Shown here: positions 33,483 to 45,655 of the stretch, one piece after another
How the letters are laid out: the number at the start of each line of letters is the position of its first letter
Position numbering within the stretch: position 1 is the stretch's first letter
NCBI RefSeq assembly: GCF_000276665.1
Contig: NW_004955423.1
Coordinates: 4,423,090-4,487,089 of the forward strand
Length of the DNA: 64,000 nucleotides
Origin: Chinchilla lanigera
Lineage: Eukaryota; Chordata; Mammalia; Rodentia; Chinchillidae
Direction of reading: 5' to 3'
The notes under the pieces: model-generated
The model's database searches: none
Seen by the model: only the letters and a program-made list of their open reading frames with translations
Told to the model about the DNA's origin: nothing
Program-made: the position numbers and the translations under genes

Positions 33483-34203
33483 GTTATTAGAAAATTCTGT
33501 ATACTTAGGATGTTTTGCTGATTTGAGATTAGTAGAGAACCCTGTCCTGAGTTATTGAGCTCCTACATCAAATGTGAAATCTTTGAATAGCATTATCACA
33601 TTTAGTATTTATAGAATTAATTGAATCTTAGTTTGCTTTCTAAAAACAAATTGGAATTATATTGACATTTATGTTGTCTGTTCCCTACTAAGTACTACTG
33701 ACAGTTTTTATAGTGATGGGTCATGAATATTCACTGTTTCACATTACTGTTGAGCAGGTGTTTGGTGGGAACTTAGATTAGAAATAATCTACTTAAAGAA
33801 TAGACTTTTCTTACAGTAGAAAATTAAAAATAAAACAGCAACTTTCCTCTTGAGGGAAACGTTAATGAGGCAAAGATTTCATTTTCTCTTTCTTAAAACC
33901 AGAAATCGCAAACTATCACAGTGCCCATACTGAATTTGTACTTCCCTGATCCCAAGGAACACAAGGAAGATTTCAGGTTCTTTAGATCCCTCCACACAGT
34001 GGGTTTGAGAGCCAGGTTAGGAGTCTCCTCTAAATGAACAAAATGATTACAGCAGGCAAAGCCTGACACTCAAGTTGCCATGTAAATTGTGATAGCGCAT
34101 TAAAACAGCTGGAAAATACGGGCAGGGAAGGAAATGGGTGAGCACTAAGAAAAACCTACAATTGTAAGTAACAGCTTTCACCATATCAAGAAACTTGATG
34201 TTA

Positions 34204-34324
34204 GGGGCTGGGGATTTAGCTCAGTGGCACAGTGCTTGCCTGGCAAGCACAAGGTCATGAGTTTGATTCCCGGTACCTGAAAAAAAAAAAACCCAAAAAA
34301 GAAAAAAAAAAAAAAAAGAAAGAA
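34204..34324 (+). mobile_element. ID-type SINE in the LRRC8C 3' UTR, antisense to the gene
   Basis: GGGGCTGGGGATTTAGCTCA, CCTGGCAAGCACAAGGTCAT, GAGTTTGATTCCCGGTACCT, long A-rich tail. Target duplication AGAAACTTGATGTTA at 34189-34203 and 34325-34339. Confidence 0.96.
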
Positions 34325-35227
34325 AGAAACTTGATGTTAAAAATACTGTGTTAAATACCAAGCCAAAGCAAACCTAACTTAACACACAAGAAAGTGCAAT
34401 TGTTCTGAGGTGCACCCTTAGGCAGGTTTCAATGGGACACATTTATACATCCCCTTGTGGCCAGACCATCAATTGTTCTGTATTCCACCAGTACAACTGA
34501 CCAAAAAGCTCACCTCTCAACGAGAGTCAAGCAGCCAATGAAGTTAAGAATATACATGGTGTTTTTATATTTACACAGTAATTTCTCATGAATCCTGTAG
34601 AGGCTGTGGAAGTAGAGCTAGTTGTTCCTTTTTAGCAAGAGCACTTGTAAAACACAGAACGAGATTAGGTAACTATCCCTATACACTGAGTTGATGAGTT
34701 AAAGAACTTTAGAAAAGTAGCAGTTCAGTTACCTGAGATTCCCGTTGAAAGGCTAAATAGTAATTGGATGCTTTTTTACTCACGAGTGTGAACAAAAACT
34801 TACACAATTATAAAGGGCTAGAGTCAGAAAATTTAGATTCAAAATTAAGTTTGAGACTTTTGAATTGTTATATAAAACCTATTAGAAAGATCTTCCTTCT
34901 TAGTTAAAACATAAAGTTTTACCTAACGTCATATATTGAGACTTGATGTTATTTACAATTTCAGTTAGGGGTCAGCTTGCAAAATCATTAAGAAAGAAAA
35001 TCAAATTCTTTTGGAATTTTGAGCAAGTGATAAAAGAGAATTATCAGTGACCTATTTCAGTTATGCACTCAGATAAGATTATTAAATACTAGATAAATAC
35101 TTCAGCATAAATATGATTTTTAACCTGAATAGATCCCCTTTGAAGGGTGACATATAAAAAACTATAAATTTTAATCCAGAAATGAGTACACCCAGTGTTT
35201 TTCTCTCAGTTGTCTAAGTTTACTTTA

Positions 35228-35382
35228 CTTTTCTTTTTTTTTTTTGTCTTTTTGAGACAGGGTCTCTCTATGTAGTTCAGGCTGGCCTTGAGCTCACTTT
35301 GTAGCCCAGCCTAGCGATGAATTTGCAACAATCCTCCCGCCTCAGCCTCCAGAGTGCTGGGATTACAGGCATGCCCAGCACC
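35228..35382 (-). mobile_element. B1 SINE in the LRRC8C 3' UTR, same sense as the gene
   Basis: Reverse B1 on the plus strand: T-run, GTCTTTTTGAGACAGGGTCT, GTTCAGGCTGGCCTTGAGCT, TCCTCCCGCCTCAGCCTCCA, GTGCTGGGATTACAGGCATG. Confidence 0.93.
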
Positions 35383-35789
35383 TAAGCTTCCTTTTCAATA
35401 CAGTATTTTAGTCATGTACCACCATGGACAATCTGCCAACAAACTTTGTTTAAACCCAGCAGGGCTGTTTCTAAATACAATACTTCATTCATACTCAGGA
35501 TCCCAATATTGTGGAATTGAATATTTTTATCATATGAGAACTATAACCAAGTTACTATTTAAAATTACTACAACTTCAACACCAGGTCTATTTAAATCAG
35601 CTATACAAAAATCACCATTCTGTAACTTTAACATAGAACAGAAGAGATAAAGCTCTTTGGTCTTCATGACTGGATTAGACAAACAAAATGTATCTCTCTC
35701 CATAATCTTTCACCCCATCATGAAGGTTTAAAGGTTTAAAACACAAATGAGGCACATGTATCCGCCAACCAGTTCCCATAGCTGCCTTC

Positions 35790-35797
35790 TATGTACA
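35790..35797 (-). promoter_or_regulatory. Possible Pumilio recognition element
   Basis: The gene strand reads TGTACATA, a match to the Pumilio consensus TGTANATA, within the inferred 3' UTR. Such 8-mers occur by chance in AT-rich DNA. Confidence 0.2.
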
Positions 35798-35852
35798 ACT
35801 CAAAGTAGCATTGTGCAAATTCACCAGGAGCAAGAAGCACTTTTTAGTTTTC

Positions 35853-35914
35853 CCATGTTGGGGAATCAAACACGCTAGGCAAACACTCTACCACTGAGCT
35901 ACATTCACAGTCCC
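35853..35914 (-). mobile_element. tRNA-derived SINE remnant
   Basis: TTGGGGAATCAAACACGCTA, GGCAAACACTCTACCACTGA, GCTACATTCACAGTCCC: reversed B box and A box of an ID-like unit. Confidence 0.65.
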
Positions 35915-37147
35915 AAGAAGCAATATTTTAAAACAGCATTTTGACCCCAAATCATCTTTTTACTTTCTTTTACTATTATGATACAAAACTTCCTAAGGTC
36001 AGTCAGTGAAGTATTTAGCTCAAATACCACACTGTGTTGGGTTTTTAAATACAAACGGTAAATAAAAGCTCTGATCAGGCAACGAGTACTGCTAAGTGAC
36101 ACCATTTAGCAGGGCTTTTTGTACTTTTAAGAAAGTAACAGAACCGTTTTAGATGAGATATATATTGTCAGAGAGCAGAGTACCCATGCTTGCACCACCA
36201 GTACACACAGCAAGAGAGGGCCTGTGGGAAGCTGACTGATATGCATAAAGATGCATTATTCTGTGAAACAGGTACAATTTGGATAGATTTGTACTGCCAT
36301 GGTGCACGGAGGAAGGGACAGGGTCTGAATATGCCAGCTCTTTAACAGAGCGCTTTAGTAGTGAAATTTTTTCCATCTGATGCATCTGCATATCAGGATA
36401 TCAAAGATGATTAAATTACTCAAAAAACAGGCTTCTAATTCTATGCTTTTGAAATTTAATTACCTACTAGATACTAAAATAAATCTAATTCTCTAAGGTT
36501 GTTCACCAGTACTACACAGCAGTATTGAGATTAAAGAAAAGGAGCTTCTGTGTTTAGTTTATAAGTGATATTTTTAAAAATGTTGGTAAAAATGCAAATC
36601 TGCTAAATTGGAAATGACCAATTCAAGCAATGCCAACCACCAAAGATCGCTTTCTTCACCCACTTGCAAACTCCTTGCCGAAGGATAAGTAGAACTGCTT
36701 GGGTATATGAAACTGTGCAATTTACGGTTCAATTGGAGAGAGGTGGAAAATATTAAAGTAATACTCTGTGACAGTGCACTTCTGTGAATTTGCACACTAT
36801 GGAAAAATTTCCTGTAGAAGGAAAGACTTGGCCAAAGAAGGCAACTGATATTAAAATAATTAGCACAGATTCCTTGGTGCACACATGATGAAAACAAAAG
36901 TAAGGACCATATTCAGGTGTAAACAAGCTATAAGTGACGTTGGCAAAAGACCTTCATCCATTTACAATATGCCAAATGCATGCAACTTATAATTCCTTCC
37001 CTTTCACAACAATGAACTGAAAAAACAAAACAAAACCAAAACATAGACAGAACCATCTGTTTCTGCAAGTAGAAAACTATAACAGATCCATTAGGTTCCA
37101 AGACAAAAAAACTTTAAAATACTAATATTGAAAAATACAATTACATT

Positions 37148-37153
37148 TTTATT
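37148..37153 (-). promoter_or_regulatory. LRRC8C: Candidate proximal poly(A) signal AATAAA
   Basis: The plus strand reads TTTATT, giving AATAAA on the gene strand about 140 nt after the stop, in an AT-rich stretch. It could support a short 3' UTR isoform. Use is not shown by sequence alone. Confidence 0.4.
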
Positions 37154-37292
37154 AAAAATACATACTGCTCACTCAATCTCTGTGTACATTTTGTGTGAAA
37201 AAGAAAAAAAAAAGAAAGGCATTAAGACTACCTAATTATTTGTACTGTATTTGGTAGAAGCACGTTTCAGTCACACTTTGATGAAAAGTAAG

Positions 37293-39566
37293 TTATTCTG
37301 CTTTCATTTGCTCCCGGACATCAGAGGGCAGAGTTTCAAAGAGAGTGTCTTCTACAACTAGACCAGCTCGTTTCAGAGCCCGGCAGTCACCCAGTTCGGG
37401 AGGGAGGATTTCAAAGTGATTCCCTTTGACATCCAAGTAGGAGAGAAATAGTAAATTCCCGATTTTCGGTGAGAGTACTGATAGACTGTTTTTCCCAATC
37501 TTCAGGGTCTTAAGTTTCTTGCAGAAGTAGAGTTCATCTGGAAGGCTTTCCACTTTGTTACACATGATGGAAAAATACTGTAAACTTTGCAGAACTCCGA
37601 CTTCAGGTGGGATGAATCGGATATCGTTGTAGGATAAGTCCAAGTATCGGATTTTGTTGCATAGGAAGAGGTGGGAAGGCAGCACCTCTATTTTATTGTG
37701 ACTAAAGGACAGTCGTTCCAGACTAGTAAGTTTCTTTATATGCTCTGGGATGTAGGTGATGCTGTTATGCCACAGTTTTAGCACTGTCAACTTCCTCAAG
37801 TGCTGGAAGCTCACGATTTCTTCTATAGATTTCAGGTTGTTTTCCTTCAGGTCCAGTTCCTGGAGACTGAGCAGGCTGAACACAGCATGAGGAATGCGCT
37901 CCAGGTCACAGTGGACAAGTTCCAGCTCTGTCAGATTGGTCATCTTCTTTAAGTTGTTGATCATCACCAGCTTGGTGCCGTCATTGTGTATGCACATCTT
38001 CTGGAGATGACTGGCAACATCCACCACCGCCTGAGGGATTTTGGAAACGTTGCTTTTGATAGAGAGAATTTTAAGGCTTTTGAGATCACGCAGAGACTCA
38101 AGGGTGACGTTTTTTGAAATATCATGACTTAGAGAGCCGACAAGGTAGAGCTCTTCCAGATTCCGCAGCCCATACATCCAGGGGGGAAGCTCCCTCATGT
38201 CATCAAACTTGACACTCAGGACTTTGAGGTTTTCCTTCAGGAAAGAGAGAGCTGCACTGTGGATTTTGACAGAGCACTGGTGTAGAGAGAGTTCCTGGAG
38301 ATTGTCTAGCTGAGCAACGGTGGCTGGTATCATTACATTCTTAATGATTTCAAGTTTTAGAGACTGCAACTCTGTAATTTCAAAAACAGTGTCTGGAAGG
38401 CCGGAGAGCATGATAAGAGGCAGTTCCAGTCGGTTATGGGCATTTGTCTGCAGTTTCTGCCTCAGCTTATCAGGCGTCCACTCATTATTTAAGTTTAGCT
38501 GCTTTAACTTGTTTTCGCTGACTTCAGACAGGAACACTGCAAATCTCTTGGAATAAAGAGGATCATATTGATCGATCATATGAAGCATAAAAGCGAAGTC
38601 ATTTTTCACATCTGGAATATCATCAATTCCAGTCTCCTGCCGGACATACTCAAAAGAATATTCCCTTAGAGAACGGTAGAAGAGCCAGTATAAGGTATAA
38701 AGGCACGTCAATCCGTAGATACTTACAAAGCACAAGTAGCAAAAGGAGAGTTTTGAGAACAAGTGTGCCATGGTATGATTGCAGGAAAAGTTTTTATAAC
38801 CAGTCATGTCCTGAATGTCGACATTACAGTCCACTGTAAACTGGACTTTGGAAACCAGAGCACTATTATATGCAATGATGATGAGGAATTTGATGACCTT
38901 GAGCACAGTCTGGCGAACATACATAGCATACAGTATATCACCTTCTTCTACATGCAGCCTGAACTTCTTCACCTTCTCAAATAAGGCCTTTGCTTGCTCC
39001 CCTTCCTTTTTATCCAGAGCTCCTGCTGTAGATTTGTCAACCACAAACTTCTCAGGAATTGACTTCAGAGACTGAGAGTTGACCAGGCTGCCCTCTGGAC
39101 CAGACTGGGTGGTGTTAGACCTGTTCATGTTGTTCTTCCTGTTGTCTTTTTCTTCTGAGTCCTCCCCAGATACTTCAGATAAAGCCCGTGTGGTCCAGGG
39201 AGAGTCAAAACACTTTCCCAGGATGGAGATGAAATGTTCTATTTTGGAGCTGGATCCAGGGAATTTGAACCAAAAGTTACTGCACAGCATGAAGACCAGA
39301 GTATGGATGAGCACAAGGTAGGGGAAGTACTTGGCATACCAATGCAGGGCTCGCTCGTAGCACATCTGGTTTATGAAACTGTACTGCTGAAGATCCAGGT
39401 CCGTCTTCAGCCCTTTCATTTCCACAGTGGCAGGATTGGTAGGAGATGGCTTGGGTGGAGGCAGCGGGGTGGTACTGGCAAGTGCTTGAGAGACATTTGA
39501 AACAGATGAGTGGTTCTGAGCAGGCTGCACTCTTTTTGGAAGGCAGATTATCTTGTCTTGCATGAC
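37293..39566 (-). CDS. LRRC8C: LRRC8C terminal coding exon, volume-regulated anion channel subunit C (residues 47-803)
   Basis: Codes 757 residues and a TAA stop (37293-37295); with the 46 residues expected from the upstream exon this gives the family's 803. LRRC8C is a plasma-membrane subunit that joins LRRC8A in hexameric swelling-activated anion channels. In full-length numbering the exon holds extracellular loop 1 (Cys54, Cys115; Asn-x-Ser/Thr sites near 64 and 70), TM2 about 126-146, an intracellular loop with an acidic stretch ([13 protein letters not shown]) and the [20 protein letters not shown] motif, TM3 about 267-287, loop 2 with Cys293 and Cys308, TM4 about 316-343, then leucine-rich repeats from about 420 to the end (for example [11 protein letters not shown]). 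By family knowledge the loop cysteines pair as disulfides. Residue 105, which matches the pore arginine of LRRC8A, is Leu, as expected for the C subunit. The frame is intact. It extends 9 nt upstream to a GTG in the intron, which is not a start. Confidence 0.97.
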   Translation of the reverse strand, partial: VMQDKIICLPKRVQPAQNHSSVSNVSQALASTTPLPPPKPSPTNPATVEMKGLKTDLDLQQYSFINQMCYERALHWYAKYFPYLVLIHTLVFMLCSNFWFKFPGSSSKIEHFISILGKCFDSPWTTRALSEVSGEDSEEKDNRKNNMNRSNTTQSGPEGSLVNSQSLKSIPEKFVVDKSTAGALDKKEGEQAKALFEKVKKFRLHVEEGDILYAMYVRQTVLKVIKFLIIIAYNSALVSKVQFTVDCNVDIQDMTGYKNFSCNHTMAHLFSKLSFCYLCFVSIYGLTCLYTLYWLFYRSLREYSFEYVRQETGIDDIPDVKNDFAFMLHMIDQYDPLYSKRFAVFLSEVSENKLKQLNLNNEWTPDKLRQKLQTNAHNRLELPLIMLSGLPDTVFEITELQSLKLEIIKNVMIPATVAQLDNLQELSLHQCSVKIHSAALSFLKENLKVLSVKFDDMRELPPWMYGLRNLEELYLVGSLSHDISKNVTLESLRDLKSLKILSIKSNVSKIPQAVVDVASHLQKMCIHNDGTKLVMINNLKKMTNLTELELVHCDLERIPHAVFSLLSLQELDLKENNLKSIEEIVSFQHLRKLTVLKLWHNSITYIPEHIKKLTSLERLSFSHNKIEVLPSHLFLCNKIRYLDLSYNDIRFIPPEVGVLQSLQYFSIMCNKVESLPDELYFCKKLKTLKIGKNSLSVLSPKIGNLLFLSYLDVKGNHFEILPPELGDCRALKRAGLVVEDTLFETLPSDVREQMKAE

Positions 39567-39590
39567 CTGAAACACAGAATTAATATTTTT
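39567..39590 (-). promoter_or_regulatory. LRRC8C: 3' splice site of the LRRC8C terminal exon
   Basis: On the minus strand the intron ends ...TTCTGTGTTTCAG and the exon begins GTCATGCAAGAC (Val-Met-Gln-Asp). The AG is at 39567-39568. The pyrimidine tract is short, with a possible branch region TTAATTC just upstream. The junction is phase 0, and the residue before it in known LRRC8C proteins is Gln46, near the end of TM1, so the intron splits TM1 from the rest of the channel. Confidence 0.9.
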
Positions 39591-39599
39591 AAATTATAT

Positions 39600-40996
39600 T
39601 ACTCAAAGCTTACCTAATGTCATTAGTGTAAAGAAAGCAGCAATAACATCCAATAAATGTCCATTTCCTCTGCCTGGAAAATATAATGTTCAGTTCCAGC
39701 ATCAAGATTTTATTCTTAGCTCATATGTTAAAAAAATGAAAGGTCTGACTTTGTTCATCATGTCTAAGTTATGACATAAAACAGCGGCTTTGTCAGGATG
39801 TACAACAAGTCAAAACAAAGCAAGTATTTAGGGAACATTCACTTACTTAAAAATTTGCATTTCTTCTCTCACTGGAGACAGAGAGAATCAATCACTAGTC
39901 TAGAAAGAACATCCCCAGCCAGATTCAATTCTGATTTGCATAGCCTTCAGTGTTCTATTGGTTTTTATAGGTGCAGTAAAAGGATTAGAAAGAAATATGG
40001 AAAAATTCCTATTATTTCTCCTTTCCTTTCTATACATATTGTGGACTATATGCATAGATGAATATGAATAGCTTTAATATAATGGGAATTTTGCTAAGAT
40101 TTCATAAAAGCAATTTCTTCAGAGAATGAAATAATATAGAAGTAGTCAACCGTAAAACAATTATGTCTAGATCTGCTAGCTTTTTGTACCATATTGAGCA
40201 CGTCTATCCCTTTACCAATGTTTAGTGTGTTGAAAAGAATGCTACACTGTAAGAATGTCAAGCAGTTTCATCAGATTGCAAATTGGGAAGGCAGAATATA
40301 CCATTTCTGAGGTAGGATAAGGCAGAATACACCTTGCATCAACTTGGAGGAATTATCGTAAGCAAGAAGCAATGGCAAGTGGAACAATTTGAACAATAAG
40401 CAAACAGTTCAAAGTGAGAATAATAACTAAGGAGGATACAACAATGGCATGTGGAATAAATAATTCAGAGAAAGTCCACTGTACCATGAAAAGTCAAATG
40501 CCTGGAAATTCAGTGTTTAGTGATTCTGCAAGGGTAGAATGTTTAGTGATGTTCCCACACCAAAGCTCTTTACTTTGATGGTAGAAGTGGAAAGAAACAG
40601 AACTCTTTGCAAAATAGACCTCTGTGGCACGGTATGCAACCACAAGCTGGTGCCAAGGGAACTACACAGCCCATGAGACAAAAGCACAGTGTTGAAAATG
40701 GAGTGAAACACCCAGCATTTGGTAAAGTACCCCCTACACAGGAGACCACCAGTATATAGTTTTTGGGAAAGTGAATGAACCCAGCATTGCTACTGGTCCT
40801 TGCAGTTCAGGGCTGTATTGGTCCTTGTGTGAAGGACACCTTTCCGGGGGGTGAAGACGGTGATGACAGTGAGGAAAGCAGCACACTTCCGCTGCGCCCA
40901 ATATGCAGCCGTCCTAGTCTCATAATGCCATGGCTATTCTTTTAACTGCTGAGTCACTCATTAGTCCCATCATTCTCTGTAAGATAAAGAGAGTGA
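39600..40996. other. Intronic stretch, no recognised element
   Basis: AT-rich intron next to the acceptor. Nothing recognised. Confidence 0.4.
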
Positions 40997-41094
40997 GGGC
41001 TGGGGATTTAGCTCAGCAGCACAGTGCCTGCCCGGCACGTGCAAGGTCATGAGTTCGATTCCCGGTACCGGAAAAAAAGCAAAAAAAAAAAAAA
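40997..41094 (+). mobile_element. ID-type SINE
   Basis: GGGCTGGGGATTTAGCTCAG, CCTGCCCGGCACGTGCAAGG, GAGTTCGATTCCCGGTACCG, A-tail. Flanking GAGTGAG and AGTGTGAG are a weak target duplication. Confidence 0.95.
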
Positions 41095-42290
41095 GTGTGA
41101 GACACCTAATGTTAGCTAGCCCAGGGCTATGTGGACTCTGAATCCACATTCCTATTCTATTTAATGAAATTTCTAAGATTAAACCAAAGGATCCCCATTT
41201 GACTTTATCCTAAGTAACAAATTATTTTATACAAATATTTCACATTTTAGGGACAAAGCTTGCTTCTTTCCATCTCCTACGCTTATAACAAGAAATGAGG
41301 CTGGAAGGCACGAGCGGCTTCGCTCCCCAGATTATAACACTCTGTCTCAGAAAGCAAAACAACAGGCAACTACTAACAATTTAAGTCAAAAGAAGGCAGG
41401 GAAGAATAATAAATATGATTACACTTAGAAGCTCCGCAGCTACAGAGATGTCAGAATTGAACAGTGGCTTCAAACATTTTTATCATTTAGCAGTATCAGA
41501 GAAAAAAGGTTGTGCATACCCACCTAGTATATGCATATTTATACTGCAGTCCATATCTCAGTCAATATGTCAAATATTGGAAAAGCTTAGCTTCTTTCTC
41601 ATTAAGTTTCAAACATATATAAACGAAAATTTTCACTTTTGTCTCACATTTCAGTGGAGCATACTCATTTTTTGGAGGGTAAACACCCTACTTAGGAAAT
41701 CTCTGGAAGGGAACGTAGCAGGAAAATGCCTAGGCACATGCCAGGATATCTCAAATTTATATTGAGATGTGAAGAGAAACAATTAAGAAATTTAGGGACT
41801 CGATGCTTTTCCCTTTCTTGGTCTTATTTAATCCTCCAGGAATCTGTGAAGTAGGAAGAGGGTAGAGGCCAGAGACCATCAGGGAACAGGAATGTACTTC
41901 CCTGCGCTCGTTCTCCAAGAGTGACACCCTTGAGCTAGGATGTTCATACGACACTGTTAGTAATGTGATGAAAACACAGAAGAATCAGTATGAAGCAAGA
42001 TTAGCCAGGAGGCAAGAAGGCAGGCATCTTCTTAAGGTGCCAAGCCCCTGCCAAGGGACCGGACAAGCTGTTCCCATCCTTCCCACAGGCTTGGTGCTAA
42101 TGGTGGATCCTGTAGGCCTCCTTGGCTGCGGTATAGGATTTAGGTTATGCCCTGCTCTGTGGTGCCAAGCTGAGGGGCAAGTGCAGGCTAAACTCTACAG
42201 TTTGTGCTCCCTTGGCTTAGGTGCACATACCTAGAACTACGTCTGCACAACGGGGTGCTTTTAATATTTTGTACAAAGGCAGCCAATGTG
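41095..42290. other. Intronic stretch, no recognised element
   Basis: Mixed composition. Frames at 41415-41765 and 41965-42234 resemble no family. Confidence 0.35.
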
Positions 42291-42294
42291 TGGA

Positions 42295-42440
42295 GGAGGT
42301 AGGCCACACTATTCCCATTTTACAGAAAAAGAACCTGACCAAGGCTCAGGAGACTTAGGCGATGTGCACAGACGATACAGCTAGAAACGGCACAACAGAA
42401 ATTTAAAGCCATCTTCTGCATAGCGTTCTTCCACCACTCC
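42295..42440 (-). mobile_element. MIR SINE
   Basis: CACTATTCCCATTTTACAGA, AAAAGAACCTGACCAAGGCT, ACGATACAGCTAGAAACGGC: antisense MIR core order. Confidence 0.7.
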
Positions 42441-43227
42441 ACACCGCCATGTCCTCTTGCTAAGCTTCAGTTCTGATGGCTTTACAGAGAGCTGCCCCAA
42501 AGGGCAGCAATATGGAGACAGTTGTCAGAAGTTCCTTTCAGTCTTCTGATTCTGTATTTTTCTTTTAGACCTTACAAGGATACAAGTTTTGAAATATGCC
42601 ACTCAACTCCAGGGAGATTAAAATTATCTTTCCAAAGACCACTGAGGAGAAAAGAAATCCTGGAATTGAGTCACTAAGAATAGTGACTGCTCATGTAGCT
42701 GGGGGAACACTCTGTGAAGACTCCTGCAGAAGCAGCTCCCAGTAGGTGCCCAAAAGAATGGCCAGGGTTGGTCGGCCAACCCAGGACTATGAAAAGGGAC
42801 AGCTACCAGGTGAGTGAGTCCAGCAGTCAACAATACAAAACCTTAAACAGTAAAACAGTTACAGGGAGAGGAAGTAAGTCTCCCTTCACATTGTACAACA
42901 GTATTTGTGAATGCTGCAATACTAGGAGGGCCTGAGGAAAGGGTCAATATTTTCAAAAGTGTGTTCAGACTGAGAAAAAAGCCGGAAAAACTGTAAGGCA
43001 GACAGGCTTCCTAAAAAAAAAAATGCAGGAGAGAGGAGAGGAAGATAAGATTGTTTTTGATGTCTCTGAAAGTAATGGCAGCCTGTGAAACTTGAAAGCT
43101 TTTGCTTCGTCTTTTCTGTGCTTTGGAGAAGTTTGTGTCGTTAAACCTACGCTGCCCTTCTTTTCCTTTATCCACTGATGTAAAAATTAGGATGCAAAAC
43201 AAACCTTAAAGAAAGCTGCATAACAAT

Positions 43228-43386
43228 TTTTTTTATCCTTTTTTTTTTTTGAGACAGCGTCTCACTATGCAGTTCAGGCTGGACTTGAGCTCACTCTGTA
43301 GCCCAGGCTGGTCTCAAACTCACAATGATCCTCCAGCCTCAGCCTCCCGAGCGCTGGGATGACAGGAGTGCGCCACTACACCCGGC
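43228..43386 (-). mobile_element. B1 SINE
   Basis: Reverse B1: T-run, GAGACAGCGTCTCACTATGC, GGCTGGACTTGAGCTCACTC, GGCTGGTCTCAAACTCACAA, TCAGCCTCCCGAGCGCTGGG. Confidence 0.94.
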
Positions 43387-43775
43387 TTGCATGACAAATT
43401 TTAAGAGAATAATTGTAGGGTTTGGGTTGCTGTGTGTAGGACTAAGGGAGAGTTCTTGGAGATCAGCAGGAAGAAAATCCCCAACTACATCCAGTTCTAT
43501 GCAACCCCAGCCTGAGACTTAGATCCTTGCCATGGTTACAACATGGAAGAGTTCTACCATCCTCTTCTTGGGACAAACTCGGGCTGCTTTTGGAGGAAAA
43601 GGCTTGAGTACAGAGCTACATACATAGTATGCCTGTAGAATGAAGGAGGGGAGGGAAAGGAAATGTGTGTGTGGGGGTATTAAAAAGCAAAATTGATAAG
43701 AGAATCTGACCCAAAATATACCAAGGTGAGAAAAGTTAATGCCCTAAAAGCCGATACGAAAATTCTTCTTAGGAG

Positions 43776-43919
43776 ACACACATGGTGGGGGTACATGCCT
43801 GTAATCCCAGCACTTGGGGGTCTATGAGTTCAAGGCCAGCCTTGGCTACACAGTAAATTCAAGGCCAGCCTGGACTACATAACAAGATCCTGTCTCAAAA
43901 AGCCAAAAGAAAAAAAAAT
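43776..43919 (+). mobile_element. B1 SINE
   Basis: ACATGGTGGGGGTACATGCC, TGTAATCCCAGCACTTGGGG, with the internal duplication GGCCAGCCTTGGCTACACAG and GGCCAGCCTGGACTACATAA, A-tail. A short deletion removes GAGGCTGAGGCAGG. Confidence 0.9.
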
Positions 43920-44162
43920 CTGAAATCATATGTGTTAAGAAAAATAAGTGTAGGAAGGAAAAGAGGGATACAGACAAAGGTGAATCACCAACAGTAAGGG
44001 TCAGGTAAAGCTCAGGCACAAAGAGGTTGTTAAACTAGCTCCTCTGCATTGGAAGGAGCAGGCTTGGACGTAGAGGACAGGTAAGCCAGCCGACCAAGGA
44101 GACTAGACGTGAAGAACACTGGGTCAAGCAACATAACACAGGGCTGGAGTATGCACTCATTA

Positions 44163-44545
44163 TTTGTTTGCTTTCATTTTTTACTCCTTTAAGAATTAAA
44201 AAAAATGTTATTGGTAGTTTGCAGTACGTGACAATTATATTCCTTGTGAGGAGTTGGTGCATACACATGATGCATCGTATTTCTTTTTTTAGCCCCTTTT
44301 CTTCCCTTTGCTCTTTCCTCCTTCCTTCTCTCGGTTATCTTCCCTTTTGCAAAAGATCGTTCTCCCTGTTTCTTATTATCTATCTTTTATTTTGTTCTTT
44401 ATTTATATTTTGAGTTTCACATGTAAGAGAAAGCATACAATATTTTTATTTGAGATGCAATTACCTTTCGGTCTCTTCCAAATCTTTCGTAAAATCTGCT
44501 ACATGCACATACACGCACCACACCTTTTATAAATGAGTATTGTGG
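44163..44545 (-). mobile_element. L1 3' end fragment, minus orientation
   Basis: Plus strand: TACGTGACAATTATATTCCT, GGTGCATACACATGATGCAT, then pyrimidine-rich CCCCTTTTCTTCCCTTTGCT, then TTTCACATGTAAGAGAAAGC, ATACAATATTTTTATTTGAG. Parallels the L1 at 51421-52855. Confidence 0.55.
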
Positions 44546-44592
44546 AAACCATGGCAAATTTCATGCTTGAGTCAAAACTGTATAGAAAGGAG

Positions 44593-44632
44593 AAGTCTGC
44601 TCAGGATAGCTAAAAAATCTATTATTTAAATT
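44593..44632 (+). repeat. 40-bp segment repeated exactly at 46321-46360
   Basis: Both copies begin AAGTCTGCTCAGGATAGCTA and end ATCTATTATTTAAATT. This copy is followed by ATTTCCATGG, the other by the 23-bp tandem repeat. Confidence 0.9.
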
Positions 44633-44960
44633 ATTTCCATGGAAGCAGAAACTGGGACCCTAAGAACTGAATGCTTCCAGGAGTGTGCCAAAACTTTGAG
44701 AGGGTATTGGACTAGGGTTTGATTCAATATTCTCTACATCTTCAGGAGCAGCTGATATCTAGTTTACATATATAAAAGGCCTCACAATTAAAGTTCTTGG
44801 AGGAAAACAGTGTACATGTAAAACTGATCTATGACTGTGATAACATCTACATAGTATTTCTGGAAAAGATAACCAAGGATTGGATGAAATGGACTCACTA
44901 AAATTTGGACTCATGAATGCCTCTCAGTAAATACTATATTCAAAGCAAAATATTGCTTCC

Positions 44961-45160
44961 AAAGCAAAATGGAGTCACTCAAGCTAAATGCTGCACAATC
45001 AAATTGAAACTTGAAGGACGCCAGTCCCAAACAGATCAGCTTCTCTAGTCTGCAGGAGTCAGCGTAGTAAGAAAGCTCCCTCTGCTTTAACCTGAAGTAA
45101 CCTTTAACCAGTCAGCTTTGCTGCTGTTCCCACCTTACAAAGTCCACGGTTTTGCCACAG
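44961..45160 (+). repeat. Direct repeat copy 1 (LTR-like, about 200 bp)
   Basis: Shares with 45656-45846 an exact 33-bp start (AAAGCAAAATGGAGTCACTC...) and an exact stretch of about 34 bp (CTTTAACCTGAAGTAACCTT...), with diverged sequence between. Offset 695 bp. May be LTR ends of an unknown element. Confidence 0.75.
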
Positions 45161-45655
45161 CTATTTTTGAAAAGAAAAAGTACCTAGAGTACCCTTTCTC
45201 AAATTCAAGATCAATTAAATAGTCTGAGTTTCTTGTTTTGCTTTCTGTAGGCTGGGATTTTTCAAGAGAGATGTAATGTAAAAATTCAAACTTCCTTTAA
45301 AAAGGAAACACCTCCCCCATCTGCCCCAAACACCGCTTGAATCTAGGAAATGAGTTATAAAATATATATAATTGTAACTGTCAAATTTATACCATCAAAA
45401 GATGCATGTTAAAGAGTTGTATGTAAATAGTTCATTACATACTGGAATATTTTTAGTAGTCAATGTAAAACCAGGGCTGTTTGGCAGTAATTTTCACTTT
45501 TTAAAATTATCGATCAATATTAATGTTGGCTCCACCTTTAACCATATGATATATGTTTGGTGGCGGCTGTGACTCAGCCCTTCCTTCTGATAAGCAAAAT
45601 TATGGGAGCCCATTGTTTGGACAGAGCTCTGGCCTGAGCCCCAACAGACCAGACC

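Larger units (their letters stand above)
32655..37292 (-). other. LRRC8C: LRRC8C 3' untranslated region (extent inferred)
   Basis: The region follows the stop codon on the minus strand. It is AT-rich and without coding signal. A poly(A) signal 140 nt after the stop could give a short form; one at 32673-32678 would give a UTR of about 4.6 kb. Long 3' UTRs are known for this gene in other mammals. Three SINE-type insertions (B1-ID dimer, ID, antisense B1) and a tRNA-like remnant lie inside. Only the stop-proximal part is certain; the distal end is inference. Confidence 0.6.

Noticed and set aside
34560..34700. Possible MIR in the 3' UTR (ATGAATCCTGTAGAGGCTGT)
   Set aside because: Only a few short words match the MIR core; too weak to annotate.
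38320..39500. Plus-strand frames opposite the LRRC8C exon
   Set aside because: They are antisense shadows of a long coding exon, with no independent support.
39567..39575. Extension of the LRRC8C frame to a GTG codon at 39573-39575
   Set aside because: These nine bases are the end of the intron (TTTCAG acceptor); the true N-terminus is on an upstream exon.
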